A stretch of DNA of 64,000 nucleotides from Plasmodium relictum (taxonomy: Eukaryota > Apicomplexa > Aconoidasida > Haemosporida > Plasmodiidae): contig NC_041692.1 of assembly GCF_900005765.1 (NCBI RefSeq), positions 1,860,001 through 1,924,000 on the forward strand, written 5' to 3'. The translations under genes were made by a program, and so were the position numbers. Shown one piece after another: positions 21,300-32,050 of this stretch; the stretch's first letter is position 1; each line of letters starts with the position of its first letter. The notes beneath the pieces are model-generated. The model ran no database searches, was not told where the DNA came from, and saw nothing but the letters and a program-made list of their open reading frames with translations.

Positions 21300-21424
21300 G
21301 TGTACTTTGTACATTTATTTTTTTATACATAGGTATTTTTTGTACATGTGTATTATGAGAACTTGTATATATACATATAAACGGATATATATATAAATAT
21401 ATACATAAATATTTTTATGTATAT

Positions 21425-21605
21425 ATCCTTTTATATGTATATAAGTATATTTGTATATATATATTTATGTATATATATGTATATATATATTTATGTATAT
21501 ATATGTATATGTATATTTATGTATATATATGTATATATATATTTATGTATATATATGTATATATAAGTATATTTGTATATATACATTTATATATATATTT
21601 ATGTA
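21425..21605. repeat. AT-rich tandem repeat, period about 26 bp
   Basis: Imperfect copies of a unit containing ATATTTATGTATATATATGT recur with a spacing of roughly 26-28 bases, about five copies. The repeat lies just downstream of the inverted repeat. Confidence 0.75.
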
Positions 21606-22058
21606 TCTACATGTAATATAATTTTTTTTTTCTTAATTACGTAAGTTATAAAATAATACGTTCCTACAATTTATATTATTTTTTTTTTTCGATTTTTTTT
21701 TTATTTTTTAAAAAATAAATTAATTTAAATTATTTTCAAAAACACTACAAAAAAATTTTTTTTTTTTTATAAAAAACATGTTTTCATTTTTTTACCTCAC
21801 TCATATATATATAAAATTTATTTTTGTGTACAAATTTGAAATATTTGTTTTCATCATTTTCAAATTTTTTTTTTTATTATCTATTAAATACCAAAAATTG
21901 ATGTAACCTTCGTAGGAAAAAAATGAAATAATATATTCATGTGCATTATTTTTTATTAAATTAAATGTTGTCTAAATTATTAAGAAATATTTATATAAAC
22001 ATCCTAAACAATATAAACATATATATATTAAATGTATGCATACGAAAAGATATATAAG

Positions 22059-22090
<32 letters not shown>

Positions 22091-22236
22091 TAAATTTAAT
22101 GAAAAAAAATAAGTATATGTAAAATTGTAAATTTAAGTGCATTAAAAAAAAAAATGTATCCCACGATAAAAAAATTTATAATTAAAAAAAAGTTTTTGCA
22201 TTTTTAGAAATTTAAAAAAAAAAAATTAGTGAGTAA

Positions 22237-22315
22237 CCAAACCCCTTACTACAACTTTTATAGTATAAAATTTAAATATAAAAGAGGGATATATAATTAT
22301 TACCCCCTCATATAT
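22237..22315. other. GC-enriched patch with potential hairpin in non-coding DNA
   Basis: Between two A-tracts a patch contains CCAAACCCCTTAC, GAGGG (22281-22290 area) and ACCCCCTC. These C and G clusters contrast with the surrounding sequence. GAGGG and CCCTC can pair across a loop of about 16 bases. It could mark a small structured RNA or a promoter element. No snoRNA or tRNA box set is visible. Confidence 0.3.
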
Positions 22316-23496
22316 ATTTGAATACTCTTATCTAATTTTTAACATTGTATTTTTTAATTCATGACATATAATTTATATACATATAAAGGTTATTCTGAGT
22401 ACAATAAAAGGAAAATAAAAAAAAAAAAAAGATAAAAATTTTTAGTTTAAATATTTTAAATATTATATTTATATATTTTTTTTCTAAATTCATAAAACTT
22501 AACTACAAATTAAAAGTGCAAAACAATAAAAAAGCTCAATTATATTAAAAAAACTTAAATGAATTACGATTTTAAAGACTTATCTATATAAGGCACTCAA
22601 TTTTAAATTATTTTTATTGAAAAAAGTAAAATAAAAGGAGAAATAAAAAGAACACAATTTTAAGTGCATTAATATAATTTTCTTTTGAAAAAAGTCATTG
22701 GAATTTTCTAAAAAAAATCAATTTTCACATTTTATTTTTTTAAAACAAAATTTAAAAAAAAAATACTACAATTGCATTATCTATTTATAAACTAGTTTTT
22801 CATTACTTAAAAAAGTTAAGGTTAGATATAATTGTGTGTTATCATAAGTTTCAAATTATCTCTAATTTTAAGTGAGATTTCAAAAAAAAAAAGAGAAATT
22901 GATATCACAATTGTTTGAAAAGTATTATGTACAATATGTATATAACTTTTTTGTAAAAAGTATTACCATATAATATTAATTTTTTACAAATGCTGCTTAT
23001 ATTTTCTTTATAATAAAAATTGCGAATAGATAACTGAAAAAAAATTATTACTGTATCTTCATAAAAAATGTTATTAAAATTTTATATATTTTTTTAGAAA
23101 GTATACATATGGAGTATAGATCTTTGATAAAAAATTTTCATTGTAAAATTTTTATGGATTTAAAATTTTATTAAAAAAATTAAATTTGTTACACAAAAAA
23201 AAAAAAAAATAAAAATAAATTTTTATAAAAATATATTTATAAAATAACTTCTATTTTTAATACAGTCCAAGGAAAACTCTTGAATAAATTCATTACAGTT
23301 TAAAAAAAAATAAAAAGAAATATATATATACATACATATATATATATATATTTTGTTTATCAATTTTTTCCTTTTAAAATATTAGTAAAAAAATTAATTA
23401 AAAGGTAGCAAATGTGTTATAAAAAATAACTGTATTGTTTTCATTTCTTTTTTTTTCTTTCTTCATAAAAAATAAGATAAAGAAATGATATAAGAT

Positions 23497-26400
23497 ATGA
23501 ACATCTCAATACTTTTTTCTCACTTTAAAGAATATAAGTTAAGCAATATAGAAATTTTGTATTATAAAATAAAAATTAGGAATAAAATTTCAACTCTATG
23601 TTGTAATAAAAGTTTAAATAAAATAAACATATTGAAAAATAATTTTTCAACATTAGGGCAATTAACTGAAAGAAAAAAAAATATTGTAAATTTGGAGTCT
23701 GATGAAAATCTGAAATGCTATAAGAGAGTAAATATAAAAAAAATATTAAAGAATAACAAAAAGGAGGAAAATAAAAATGAAGAAAATATAACAAAAAGTA
23801 AGAAAGAGTTAAATGATGTAAATAAAAAATATGATTTTTCAAAAAATGATTTTATTCAATTAAGGAACCATGATATTGAACAAACAGATAAAAATAAAAG
23901 TGAAGTAGCAAATATAGTTGAAAAAAATAGTGATTTACAAAATAATAAGAAATTAAGTATCCTAAATAAAGAAGGAATAAATAAATTTAATTTAAATAAT
24001 TCACATGAACAAAAAGTTATACATAATGAAAATATAAAAAATGCAGTAGACGAATTATTTTACACAAAGGAAAAAAAAAAATATTTAATGAAAAGAATTA
24101 TTTTTAGAAATAATTATGACTATATATATTTGATTGATAAGTACGAAGAATTTAAAGTAAATGATGAAGATAACTTTTACAATTCTAATTATGACGGGAA
24201 TTGTTCAATCAAATACATTAGAAAGGAGAATAATGAATATAATGAAAATTGTAATGAAACAAATATTGATGAAAAGAATAATAATTTATTGAAAAATAAT
24301 AGTGATGAATGTTATTATTTCCATGAAGTTGAAAAAGAAAATAATGAAAATAATATCAATATGCAATTTAAGTTTTTAAATAATAATTTAAATATATCAA
24401 TATTTTCAGAAATAGGAAAAAAAGATATACTAGAAAGTTGTAAAAGGAAAAAACATATGCAAAATGAAATAAACAAAAATAGTAATGCAAAAAATATTTT
24501 TAATAATGATATTTATTTTTGGTTAAAGAGAAAAGTTCATCGATCAGTTGATTGGAAGTTAATATCTTATAACCAAAATAGAAGTGATGATATACTAGAT
24601 GTAACTGAAATGAATTGTGAAATTCAAAAAAATTTGAATGAATTTTCTGTTAATTCATCAGAAAATGATAATTCAAATGCTGAAAATGATTTAAAAAAAG
24701 AAAAAGATGAGACAAAAAATGATAAAAATCATATAAAATGTGATAAAGATGTTATAAGTGTTAAATGTAATAACAGCGAAAAAAAACATAATGAAAAATC
24801 AGAATTTTTACTAAATGATGAGGAAAATAATGAAATGTTCGGAATCAATGATAAAAATATAGAGAAAGAAAAAAATAATTTTAATAAAAACAAAGTAACC
24901 TATTTACAAAGGAAAATAGCCCCATCTCATTTTTTAAAGAAATTAAATATAAGTATGTTGGAAAATAACAGTAATATTCAAAATAAAATTCAAGATAAAG
25001 AAAAAGAAAATAATGAAAAAATTAGAAAAGTAAAGGAAGAAGAAAAGGAAAAACTAATTAATATTTTTTTAAATAATTCAGAAAATCTACAACCAAAAGG
25101 TCAAGAATATAAAATTTTTGAAAAAGAAAAAATTAATAATTCAGGAAAATGTGTAGATGCAAAAATGAATAATTTAGAAAATTCAGAAGATAAAAGAATA
25201 AGTAATTCAGAAAATTGTGTAGATGAAAAAATGAATAATTTAGAAAATTTAGAAAATAAAAGAATAAATAATTCAGGAAATTGTGTAGATAAAAAAATGA
25301 ATAATTTAGAAAATTTAGAAAATAAAAGAAAAAATAATTCAGAAAATTGTGTAGATGAAAGAATGAATAATTTAGAAAATTCAGAAAATAAAAAAATGAA
25401 TAATATGAATAGTGAAAAAAATAATGATATAATTTTAATTGACGAATTTGAAAATATTAAAGATGGCTATAATGTGAATGATATAAATGATAAAACCTAT
25501 GAAGGAATAGTAGATAGTAGTAGAAATGTGTTCAAGAAACTAAAAGAAAATTACGAAATGTTCAAAAAAGAAAATTTGTCTCCATATATATTAGAAAATT
25601 GCGAAAAATATATAAATTATTACTATGGTATTGAAAAAGAAGAAAAAATAAAGGAATTGAAAAAATATATTGATTTAAATTTTTATGATGTAATTAAAGA
25701 TGAGAATTTTACAATAAACGATTTCAATATGCTAATAAAAAGTAAAATAATATTTAATAAGGAAGAAGAGGCATTCAACTATTTTAATTTATTGAAGAAA
25801 TATGATTTTAAAATAAATGTTGAAACTTATAATAGTTTAATGTATACATGCATTGTCCAAAAAAATTCTAAATTAAGTCGATTAATATATCTACAGATGA
25901 TAAAAGATTTATTTACTCCAAATAAGAATACCTTTTGTATTTTAATTAAAGCGCATATATTAGATAATGATATTAAAAGCGCTTTTCATTTATATAGAAA
26001 AATGATTAAAGAAGAAATAGAAGTGGATCTACCTATTTATTCTACTTTAATAGATGGATTAATAAAACATAAATTACATAAAAGAGCAGAAAATTTTTTT
26101 AATTATATCGTAAATTATAAGCATGTTATTCCTGATGAAATTATGTATACAATTATGATTAAAAACTGCTCTTATAATGGAGAAGCAGAGAAATGTTTAA
26201 ATTTTTACGAAACAATACTTTCTAATAATTTAAGAGTGACAGATTTAACTTTGATAGAAATCATTAATTGCTTATCTAAAAGAAATGATTATTTTCATAA
26301 AGTTTTTCATTTTTATAATATTTATCTAGCTAATGATATGAAAATTAATCACCGTTTAATGCTATATATGATAATTGCTTGCTCCAACAATGGTAATATA

Positions 26401-27396
26401 AAAAGATTAAAAGAAATTTTAAAAACGATGAATAAACATAAAATTAAAATAACTAATGAAATGTATTGCTATATTATCAGAACATTTGCGAATAACTGTA
26501 AAAATAAAAATATAACATTAAGTGAAAAAAACAATAACATTAAATATGCTTGGAAAATAATATATGACCTTTTCAAAAATAATAAGATTAATAACAATAG
26601 TATTAATTGTATCAATAAAAATTACGATGAAATAAAGAATGAAACTATTAGCCAATTGAATGATACTACTAGTAATGAAAATAACAACATAAACACAAAA
26701 ATGTTAAATAGTATTATTTTATTATATATTAATTGTGACTATTATGAATATTCCATTAATATGCTAAAGTATTATGCATATTTTAATTGTATTCCTGATA
26801 GTTATACTTTTAAAATTTTATTTAAAATGTTATTTTTTAAAGTAAAAGATTATGGAAAGGTTATTTGTTTATATAATTATATGATAAATAATACTAATAT
26901 CAAGCCAGATGAATCTACTTTTAATTTAGTTTTAAATTCAGCTATCAAAACAAAATCATCAAAAAACACATTATTTGTTTTGCGCCATATGTATGCAGCT
27001 AAAATTTATCCAACACCTAAAATGATAAAAAAATTATTTCATGTTGGAAGACATATAACAGAAATACAGTTACTAATTAATAGTATGATAAGTCAGCAAA
27101 AAAAAGATATCTATGAGGAAAATTTAAAAGAAAATCAACTAATTCAACTTAATATTGATGAATATGAATTAAATTTATTTAAAGAAGGAAAAACATTTAA
27201 AACAAAAACAGAGTTAGATCAGGTAAGAGAACAGTTTTTCAAGAAAAAACAAAGAATTGAAAAGGAAAAAAGAATGTCCAAAAATAAAAAATCTTCTGAT
27301 TGGTTACCTTATGGTCAATATCTTCAAAACAAAAAAAAAGGAGGTGAAGCTTATGCAAAAAAAGTGGATAGACCAAAACCACTTATATTTGATTAA
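23497..27396 (+). CDS. Pentatricopeptide repeat (PPR) protein, likely organellar
   Basis: PPR proteins bind single-stranded organellar RNA through stacked helical hairpins and guide its processing, stability or translation. This single-exon protein has 1,299 residues. The first 60 are basic, with hydrophobic and hydroxylated residues and few acids, compatible with an organelle-targeting leader. Residues 60-720 are low complexity, including a 22-residue tandem repeat (about 546-633). PPR units run from about residue 740 to 1180. Clear examples are [80 protein letters not shown] and [20 protein letters not shown]. The C-terminus (about 1240-1299) is basic with the ordered motif [18 protein letters not shown] and a RPKPLIFD end. 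That tail is not a PPR and looks conserved. Mitochondrion versus apicoplast cannot be decided, though no clear signal peptide is seen. Confidence 0.88.
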   Translation: MNISILFSHFKEYKLSNIEILYYKIKIRNKISTLCCNKSLNKINILKNNFSTLGQLTERKKNIVNLESDENLKCYKRVNIKKILKNNKKEENKNEENITKSKKELNDVNKKYDFSKNDFIQLRNHDIEQTDKNKSEVANIVEKNSDLQNNKKLSILNKEGINKFNLNNSHEQKVIHNENIKNAVDELFYTKEKKKYLMKRIIFRNNYDYIYLIDKYEEFKVNDEDNFYNSNYDGNCSIKYIRKENNEYNENCNETNIDEKNNNLLKNNSDECYYFHEVEKENNENNINMQFKFLNNNLNISIFSEIGKKDILESCKRKKHMQNEINKNSNAKNIFNNDIYFWLKRKVHRSVDWKLISYNQNRSDDILDVTEMNCEIQKNLNEFSVNSSENDNSNAENDLKKEKDETKNDKNHIKCDKDVISVKCNNSEKKHNEKSEFLLNDEENNEMFGINDKNIEKEKNNFNKNKVTYLQRKIAPSHFLKKLNISMLENNSNIQNKIQDKEKENNEKIRKVKEEEKEKLINIFLNNSENLQPKGQEYKIFEKEKINNSGKCVDAKMNNLENSEDKRISNSENCVDEKMNNLENLENKRINNSGNCVDKKMNNLENLENKRKNNSENCVDERMNNLENSENKKMNNMNSEKNNDIILIDEFENIKDGYNVNDINDKTYEGIVDSSRNVFKKLKENYEMFKKENLSPYILENCEKYINYYYGIEKEEKIKELKKYIDLNFYDVIKDENFTINDFNMLIKSKIIFNKEEEAFNYFNLLKKYDFKINVETYNSLMYTCIVQKNSKLSRLIYLQMIKDLFTPNKNTFCILIKAHILDNDIKSAFHLYRKMIKEEIEVDLPIYSTLIDGLIKHKLHKRAENFFNYIVNYKHVIPDEIMYTIMIKNCSYNGEAEKCLNFYETILSNNLRVTDLTLIEIINCLSKRNDYFHKVFHFYNIYLANDMKINHRLMLYMIIACSNNGNIKRLKEILKTMNKHKIKITNEMYCYIIRTFANNCKNKNITLSEKNNNIKYAWKIIYDLFKNNKINNNSINCINKNYDEIKNETISQLNDTTSNENNNINTKMLNSIILLYINCDYYEYSINMLKYYAYFNCIPDSYTFKILFKMLFFKVKDYGKVICLYNYMINNTNIKPDESTFNLVLNSAIKTKSSKNTLFVLRHMYAAKIYPTPKMIKKLFHVGRHITEIQLLINSMISQQKKDIYEENLKENQLIQLNIDEYELNLFKEGKTFKTKTELDQVREQFFKKKQRIEKEKRMSKNKKSSDWLPYGQYLQNKKKGGEAYAKKVDRPKPLIFD
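25131..25396 (+). repeat. 66-bp coding tandem repeat, four copies
   Basis: Four near-identical 66-base units encode a 22-residue repeat reading about (I/K)[21 protein letters not shown]. It includes a Cys in every copy, which is unusual for the Asn/Lys/Glu repeats nearby. The low divergence suggests recent expansion. Confidence 0.85.
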
Positions 27397-28003
27397 AAAT
27401 AATACATATTTATAAATATAAATTAAAAAATATAATATAAAAAAAAAAAAAAATATATTATTTTTTAAAATAAAGAAATGCGTAATTTAATTTCATATAT
27501 ATATATATTATTTAGATATGATAAAACTTTTCTAAATTCACCTTTTTAAGCTTTATTTTAATTTATATTCATTTTATTAGTTTTATTTTTATATGATAAT
27601 TTATTTATTTTTTTTTTTTTTCCATTAATATAACTTTATTTTCCTATTTTATTTAATTAAAATCCTTTATTTTTTTATTTTTTATTTTATTTCATTTTTT
27701 TTTTTTTCATGTGTATAAATTTTATTTAAAACTCAATATTAATATATTCCACATAAATATTTTAAATTATTTATTTTAAAAATTTTTAAAAACAAAAATA
27801 GTTTCATTATAATATTTATGCAAAATTGTTAAATAAAAAATATATTCAAAATATAAATAATTTTCTTTTTTTTCGTTAAAAAAAAAATAAGAAAACAAAA
27901 AAAAGGTAAAGTTAAAATAGATATATTAGATATAAATTTTTATTGTATATTAAATGCTAAATACTTAAGAATGAATTAATTCTTTCTATATATTTTTTTT
28001 TAA
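27397..28003. other. Convergent intergenic region
   Basis: AT-rich 3' flanks of the PPR gene (+) and the membrane protein gene (-). Only A/T tracts seen. Confidence 0.6.
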
Positions 28004-29866
28004 TTAATTTATATTAATATCATTTAATAAATTATGGTCTAATAGATTTATTAAATAAGAATTTAAAATGTTAATTACCGAAATAAGTAAAAACATTAAT
28101 ACAGTTACATTATTATCTGTGTAAAATAAAATAAAAATTTTTAAAAGGCATAAAACAATGTCCATATATAGCAATTTCCTAAAAAAAAAAAAAAAATTAT
28201 GCATAAATTTATTTTATTATTTATTTCTTTTCTACTGTTTTTATTATTACCACACAAAAAAAATTATCGTAAAGCTAATATGGGAATAGATATTATGAGC
28301 TGATAAAAATTTCTGAAAAAAAATAATTTTTTAATTAAATATAAGTTACTACAATTTAAAAATATGGAATAGTATTAATAATTATATATTTCATTATCTA
28401 AAAATTATAAAAATAAAAAAAAAAAAACTTACAACTTTTATTATATTAAGAATATGAAAGAAGGCCAAAAAATGGGACACATTTGCTATAAATTGTACAT
28501 ATGAAGGCGTTAAAGCTTTTTCGTAATTTATTTTATTATTATTTTTATTTTTTGTTATTTCTATTTTATTATTATTTTTTTTTTTTTTTTTAACATGCTC
28601 ATACATTGAATCATATTTTATTCGTAAATTTTTTAATTCATAAATATTGTATCCATTTTCTTCATAAAAAAAACACCAACTGTTGTAATTTGTATATTTA
28701 TTCAAAAATATATTTAATTTATTTTCATTAAAAGCTTCACTACTTCCTTTTAATGTTAAGTTTCTTAAAAAATCTAAAAAAAAAAATTAAATATGATGAA
28801 TTTAAAAATACAAGTGTTATTTCTTTAAAAGTATATAAAAATAATGAGAATAAAAAATGAATACTCAAAGTAACTAAAAAAATTTGTTATTCTCATATAT
28901 ATGTATTTAATTTTTTATTAACTTACTTTTTACTGTTTTTCGTATATTATAATAAGAAGAAGATAAAAATTTTTTTATATAAGATAATGCTCTATTATAG
29001 GAATTAGAAAAAGGTTTTTTATATATTTTTATCAATGAACAAATAATAATTACTGAAAACCTTATTATAACAAAAAAATGAACTATATAATATACATAAA
29101 TGAATAAACTAAAAATAAATAAATTTTTACTGTAATTATATAAATCAAATAAGAACAATAAATCACAAAAAATATTTAATTGATTAATTAATCCTGATAT
29201 TGTTAAAAAAATATCAAATTTGCCATTGTTAATTGTATAATTATTATTTTCATATTGAATATATTTTAATAATTCAACATTTATAAAATCGTTTATATTT
29301 TTTAATTCGTCTATATTATAATTTCTTTCATCAAATCCTTTGATTTCATTTATTGAATCTTTTTCATTTTCTTCTATATCAATAACAAAGTATTTTTCAT
29401 TAGAAAATAATTTTTCTCTTTCATTTTCATCCGCATACTTGCTCTCATTTTTTTTTTTTTTTCCTTTTTTCTTTTTTTTTAAACTATTAGTTTTGTCATG
29501 GTTTGTAAGAAATTTTTCATAAATTTTCTTTCTAATTTCTCTTAAACTATATTTTTTTACTAAGTCATGCTTAATAATATTGCTTAAGAATATATCAACG
29601 TAAAAAAAAGCAAATATGTATACATATATTATCAATGATATAGATTTACTTAATCCTTCTTTATAATTGCTTAATAATAGTATAATAATAGATATATAAA
29701 ATGAAAAAAATAAAAAAATAATTAATAAATAAGATACACAAATTTTTATAAAATATTTCTTATTTAAAATAAAAGGACACGAACAAGTTTTCATTAAACT
29801 ATTATTTAGACCTAGTTCAATTATTTCTGTTTCAGTTAGTACTTGAGAAATTAATGAATTGTTCAT
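28004..29866 (-). CDS. Polytopic membrane protein, four exons, unknown function
   Basis: Minus-strand exons are 29866-28927, 28773-28433, 28312-28251 and 28178-28004. The first two donors are GTAAGT and the third is GTAATA, the acceptors are poly-T TAG/CAG, and all phases agree to give 505 residues. The N-terminus carries a short CSCPF motif near residue 28. Two strong hydrophobic segments follow (about 36-66 and 74-97). A charged cytosol-like loop at 100-200 contains a Lys-rich run. Two to three more segments lie at about 215-290. Exons 3 and 4 add further hydrophobic helices (FTIIFFVWKLLYMDIVLCLL and the following 50 residues). In total about seven or eight membrane spans are likely. The third exon is only 62 bp. 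I recognise no transporter family motif. The alternating loop and helix pattern argues for an integral membrane protein of the parasite secretory or organelle membranes, but location is unknown. Confidence 0.8.
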
Positions 29867-32050
29867 TTTATTATAAAAAAAAAAAATATATGAAATAAAA
29901 ATATATATTTAATTAAAAAAAAATAAAAAAAATAAATAAAAAAAAAGTTTTACACTTTGACAAAAAAAAATTTACTTCAAAATTATTTTTTATAATAGAA
30001 AAAAAAAAAAAAAAATATATACATGTTCATGCCATTTAAAAATAAACAATAAATAACATTGTAATTTTTTAAATTGAAATTCAAAAAATTAAATTTCTCA
30101 TTTTTTAAAACACTATTTATATTTATAAATTTTTTTTTTTTTCATAAAAATATTAAAAGGAACTTAAATTTTTTTTTCTTATTTTGTAGAGATAGAATAC
30201 ATACATATATTCATTAATTTCACGTACCATATTTATGAATTTTTTCTAATATTAAAGAGAAAGGTTATACTTTAAGCAAATATGAAGTACCTTTTTCAAG
30301 AAAAAACAATGTTTAGGAATAAATATAAATGAATACATTAAAAAATAAAAACTGAAATAGAAAAAAAAGAAAAATGCATAAAGAATTAAATACTATATTT
30401 TTCATTAATGTAATCTATATAAAATTATTTCTGTGATATTTAAATTAGGAAGACTAAATTTACATAAAAAAATATACTTTATATATTTCTATATATCGTC
30501 AATTTTTATTACGAAGCATTATATAAATATTACTTTCAAAATTTTTTACAAGTAAACTATTAAATTTTGCAAGAGTTTTATATTTGCCGAATTAAATATT
30601 AAATATAAAATTTTGTAATTAAATTTATTTCACAAAAATAAGTATATTTTATTAAATATAGCACATTTTTGTATTCTACTTATAACTTTTTTTTTTTTTC
30701 TTTTCCTTATAAATCTGTATTATATATATATTTAATGCAAAATTTCACATAAATTATTAATATGAGATATAAAATTAAACATTTTTTCATATAATTTTAT
30801 ATAATTTTTTTTTAATAATAATACTTTTTTGCCTTTATAATGTTGAAACTAATAACATAAAAAAAATATTAAAACTTTTCTTCTTTTTTATTTTTTACAC
30901 CATATATCTTTTTTTCTTTCTATTAATTTTTTCTTAAAAATAATTTTTTATAAACTCATCTTTTAGTTTAATGATTGAATCTTATTATCCTAAAAATAAT
31001 TCGATATAGCTGTCCTTTGTATCTTGTAACTTAAAATTTAGTATTGTTATTAAAATAATATGAAAATAAAACATCTTGTTCCATTTTTATTATCCTCATT
31101 AAATTTTAAATTCAAGTTTTATGCATTACGATAAAAATCGTTAAAAAACTGTTCATATTATATAGAACTAAGGTATATATAATTTTTTATTACTTTTTGT
31201 AAATGAAATAAATAAAAATTTTTATCAATCTCATTCTAAGATTAATTAGAAGTTTAAATGAAATATTTATATATATATATTTTTAATTTTTAATAGCATT
31301 TATATATATATATTGCTATTATTTATGTAAAATTAATTACAACGTAAACTTCATGAGATTTAATTAGGACAATTTGTCGAGAAATAAGAAGAAAAAAAAA
31401 TTAAAAGTTAATGAACTTTTTAATGCATACATCTTTTTCCTTTTTTTTTTTTTTTAAATAAAAATAGAATATCTATTTTATCATTTTTTATTTTATGTTA
31501 TCAACGGTTTAATGATTTTATTATTTATAATATGTTTTTTTAAACAAATAAAAAGGTTGAAAAATATTATAAATTTATTATATATTTTTTTGTTATTGTA
31601 CGTATTTTTTTTTTTTTTTATAAATGCTATATATGAATATTATATATATATTGTTTTTTTGAAATATTTTTTTTAAGAAATATAGGAACATTTATAGAAA
31701 AATAAAAATTTTGTTAATACTTATAAAATAAATTCAAAATTTAATTTATAATTCATTCTTTTTAAAAAAATTATAACGTATGTATCATATAAATTGGATA
31801 TACTAGTATGTCCCTACTCATTTTTTTTTTTTAATTTCTTAATTTTTCAATCCTTATTCTTAACACATTTGATATTAATCTTGTATATATATATAATAAC
31901 TCTTTTTTTGTATTAAACATTCATATATTTTTTTTATTTTTTGTTCATTTTTTTTTTCTTTACATTCTGAGTGCTTGCACACAGTTTTTTAAATATGCTA
32001 TTTTTATTTCTAAACATATTATTTTTCATTTTTATTAACAGTTCATAAAA
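29867..32050. other. Divergent intergenic region, membrane protein / UBR ligase
   Basis: A 2.2 kb AT-rich spacer holding the start regions of two divergent genes. A GTGCTTGCAC inverted element (about 31971-31980, with TGCAC/GTGCA cores like the AP2-I motif) lies 70 bp before the UBR ligase start codon. Nothing else stands out. Confidence 0.5.

Larger units (their letters stand above)
18143..23496. other. 5.4 kb divergent non-coding region
   Basis: This long spacer lies between the 5' ends of the Asn-rich gene (-) and the PPR gene (+). No frame over about 80 codons shows coding composition. It has microsatellites, tandem AT repeats, an inverted repeat and a slightly GC-enriched patch, listed separately. 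Spacers of this size in Plasmodium often sit before genes with strong stage control or hold long non-coding transcripts. Which applies here cannot be read from the sequence. Confidence 0.6.

Noticed and set aside
18143-23496. Centromere
   Set aside because: Plasmodium centromeres are about 2 kb or more of nearly pure A/T with dense tandem repeats. Here the repeats cover only about 180 bp and G/C bases are spread throughout. The recalled P. falciparum centromere on this chromosome also lies elsewhere.
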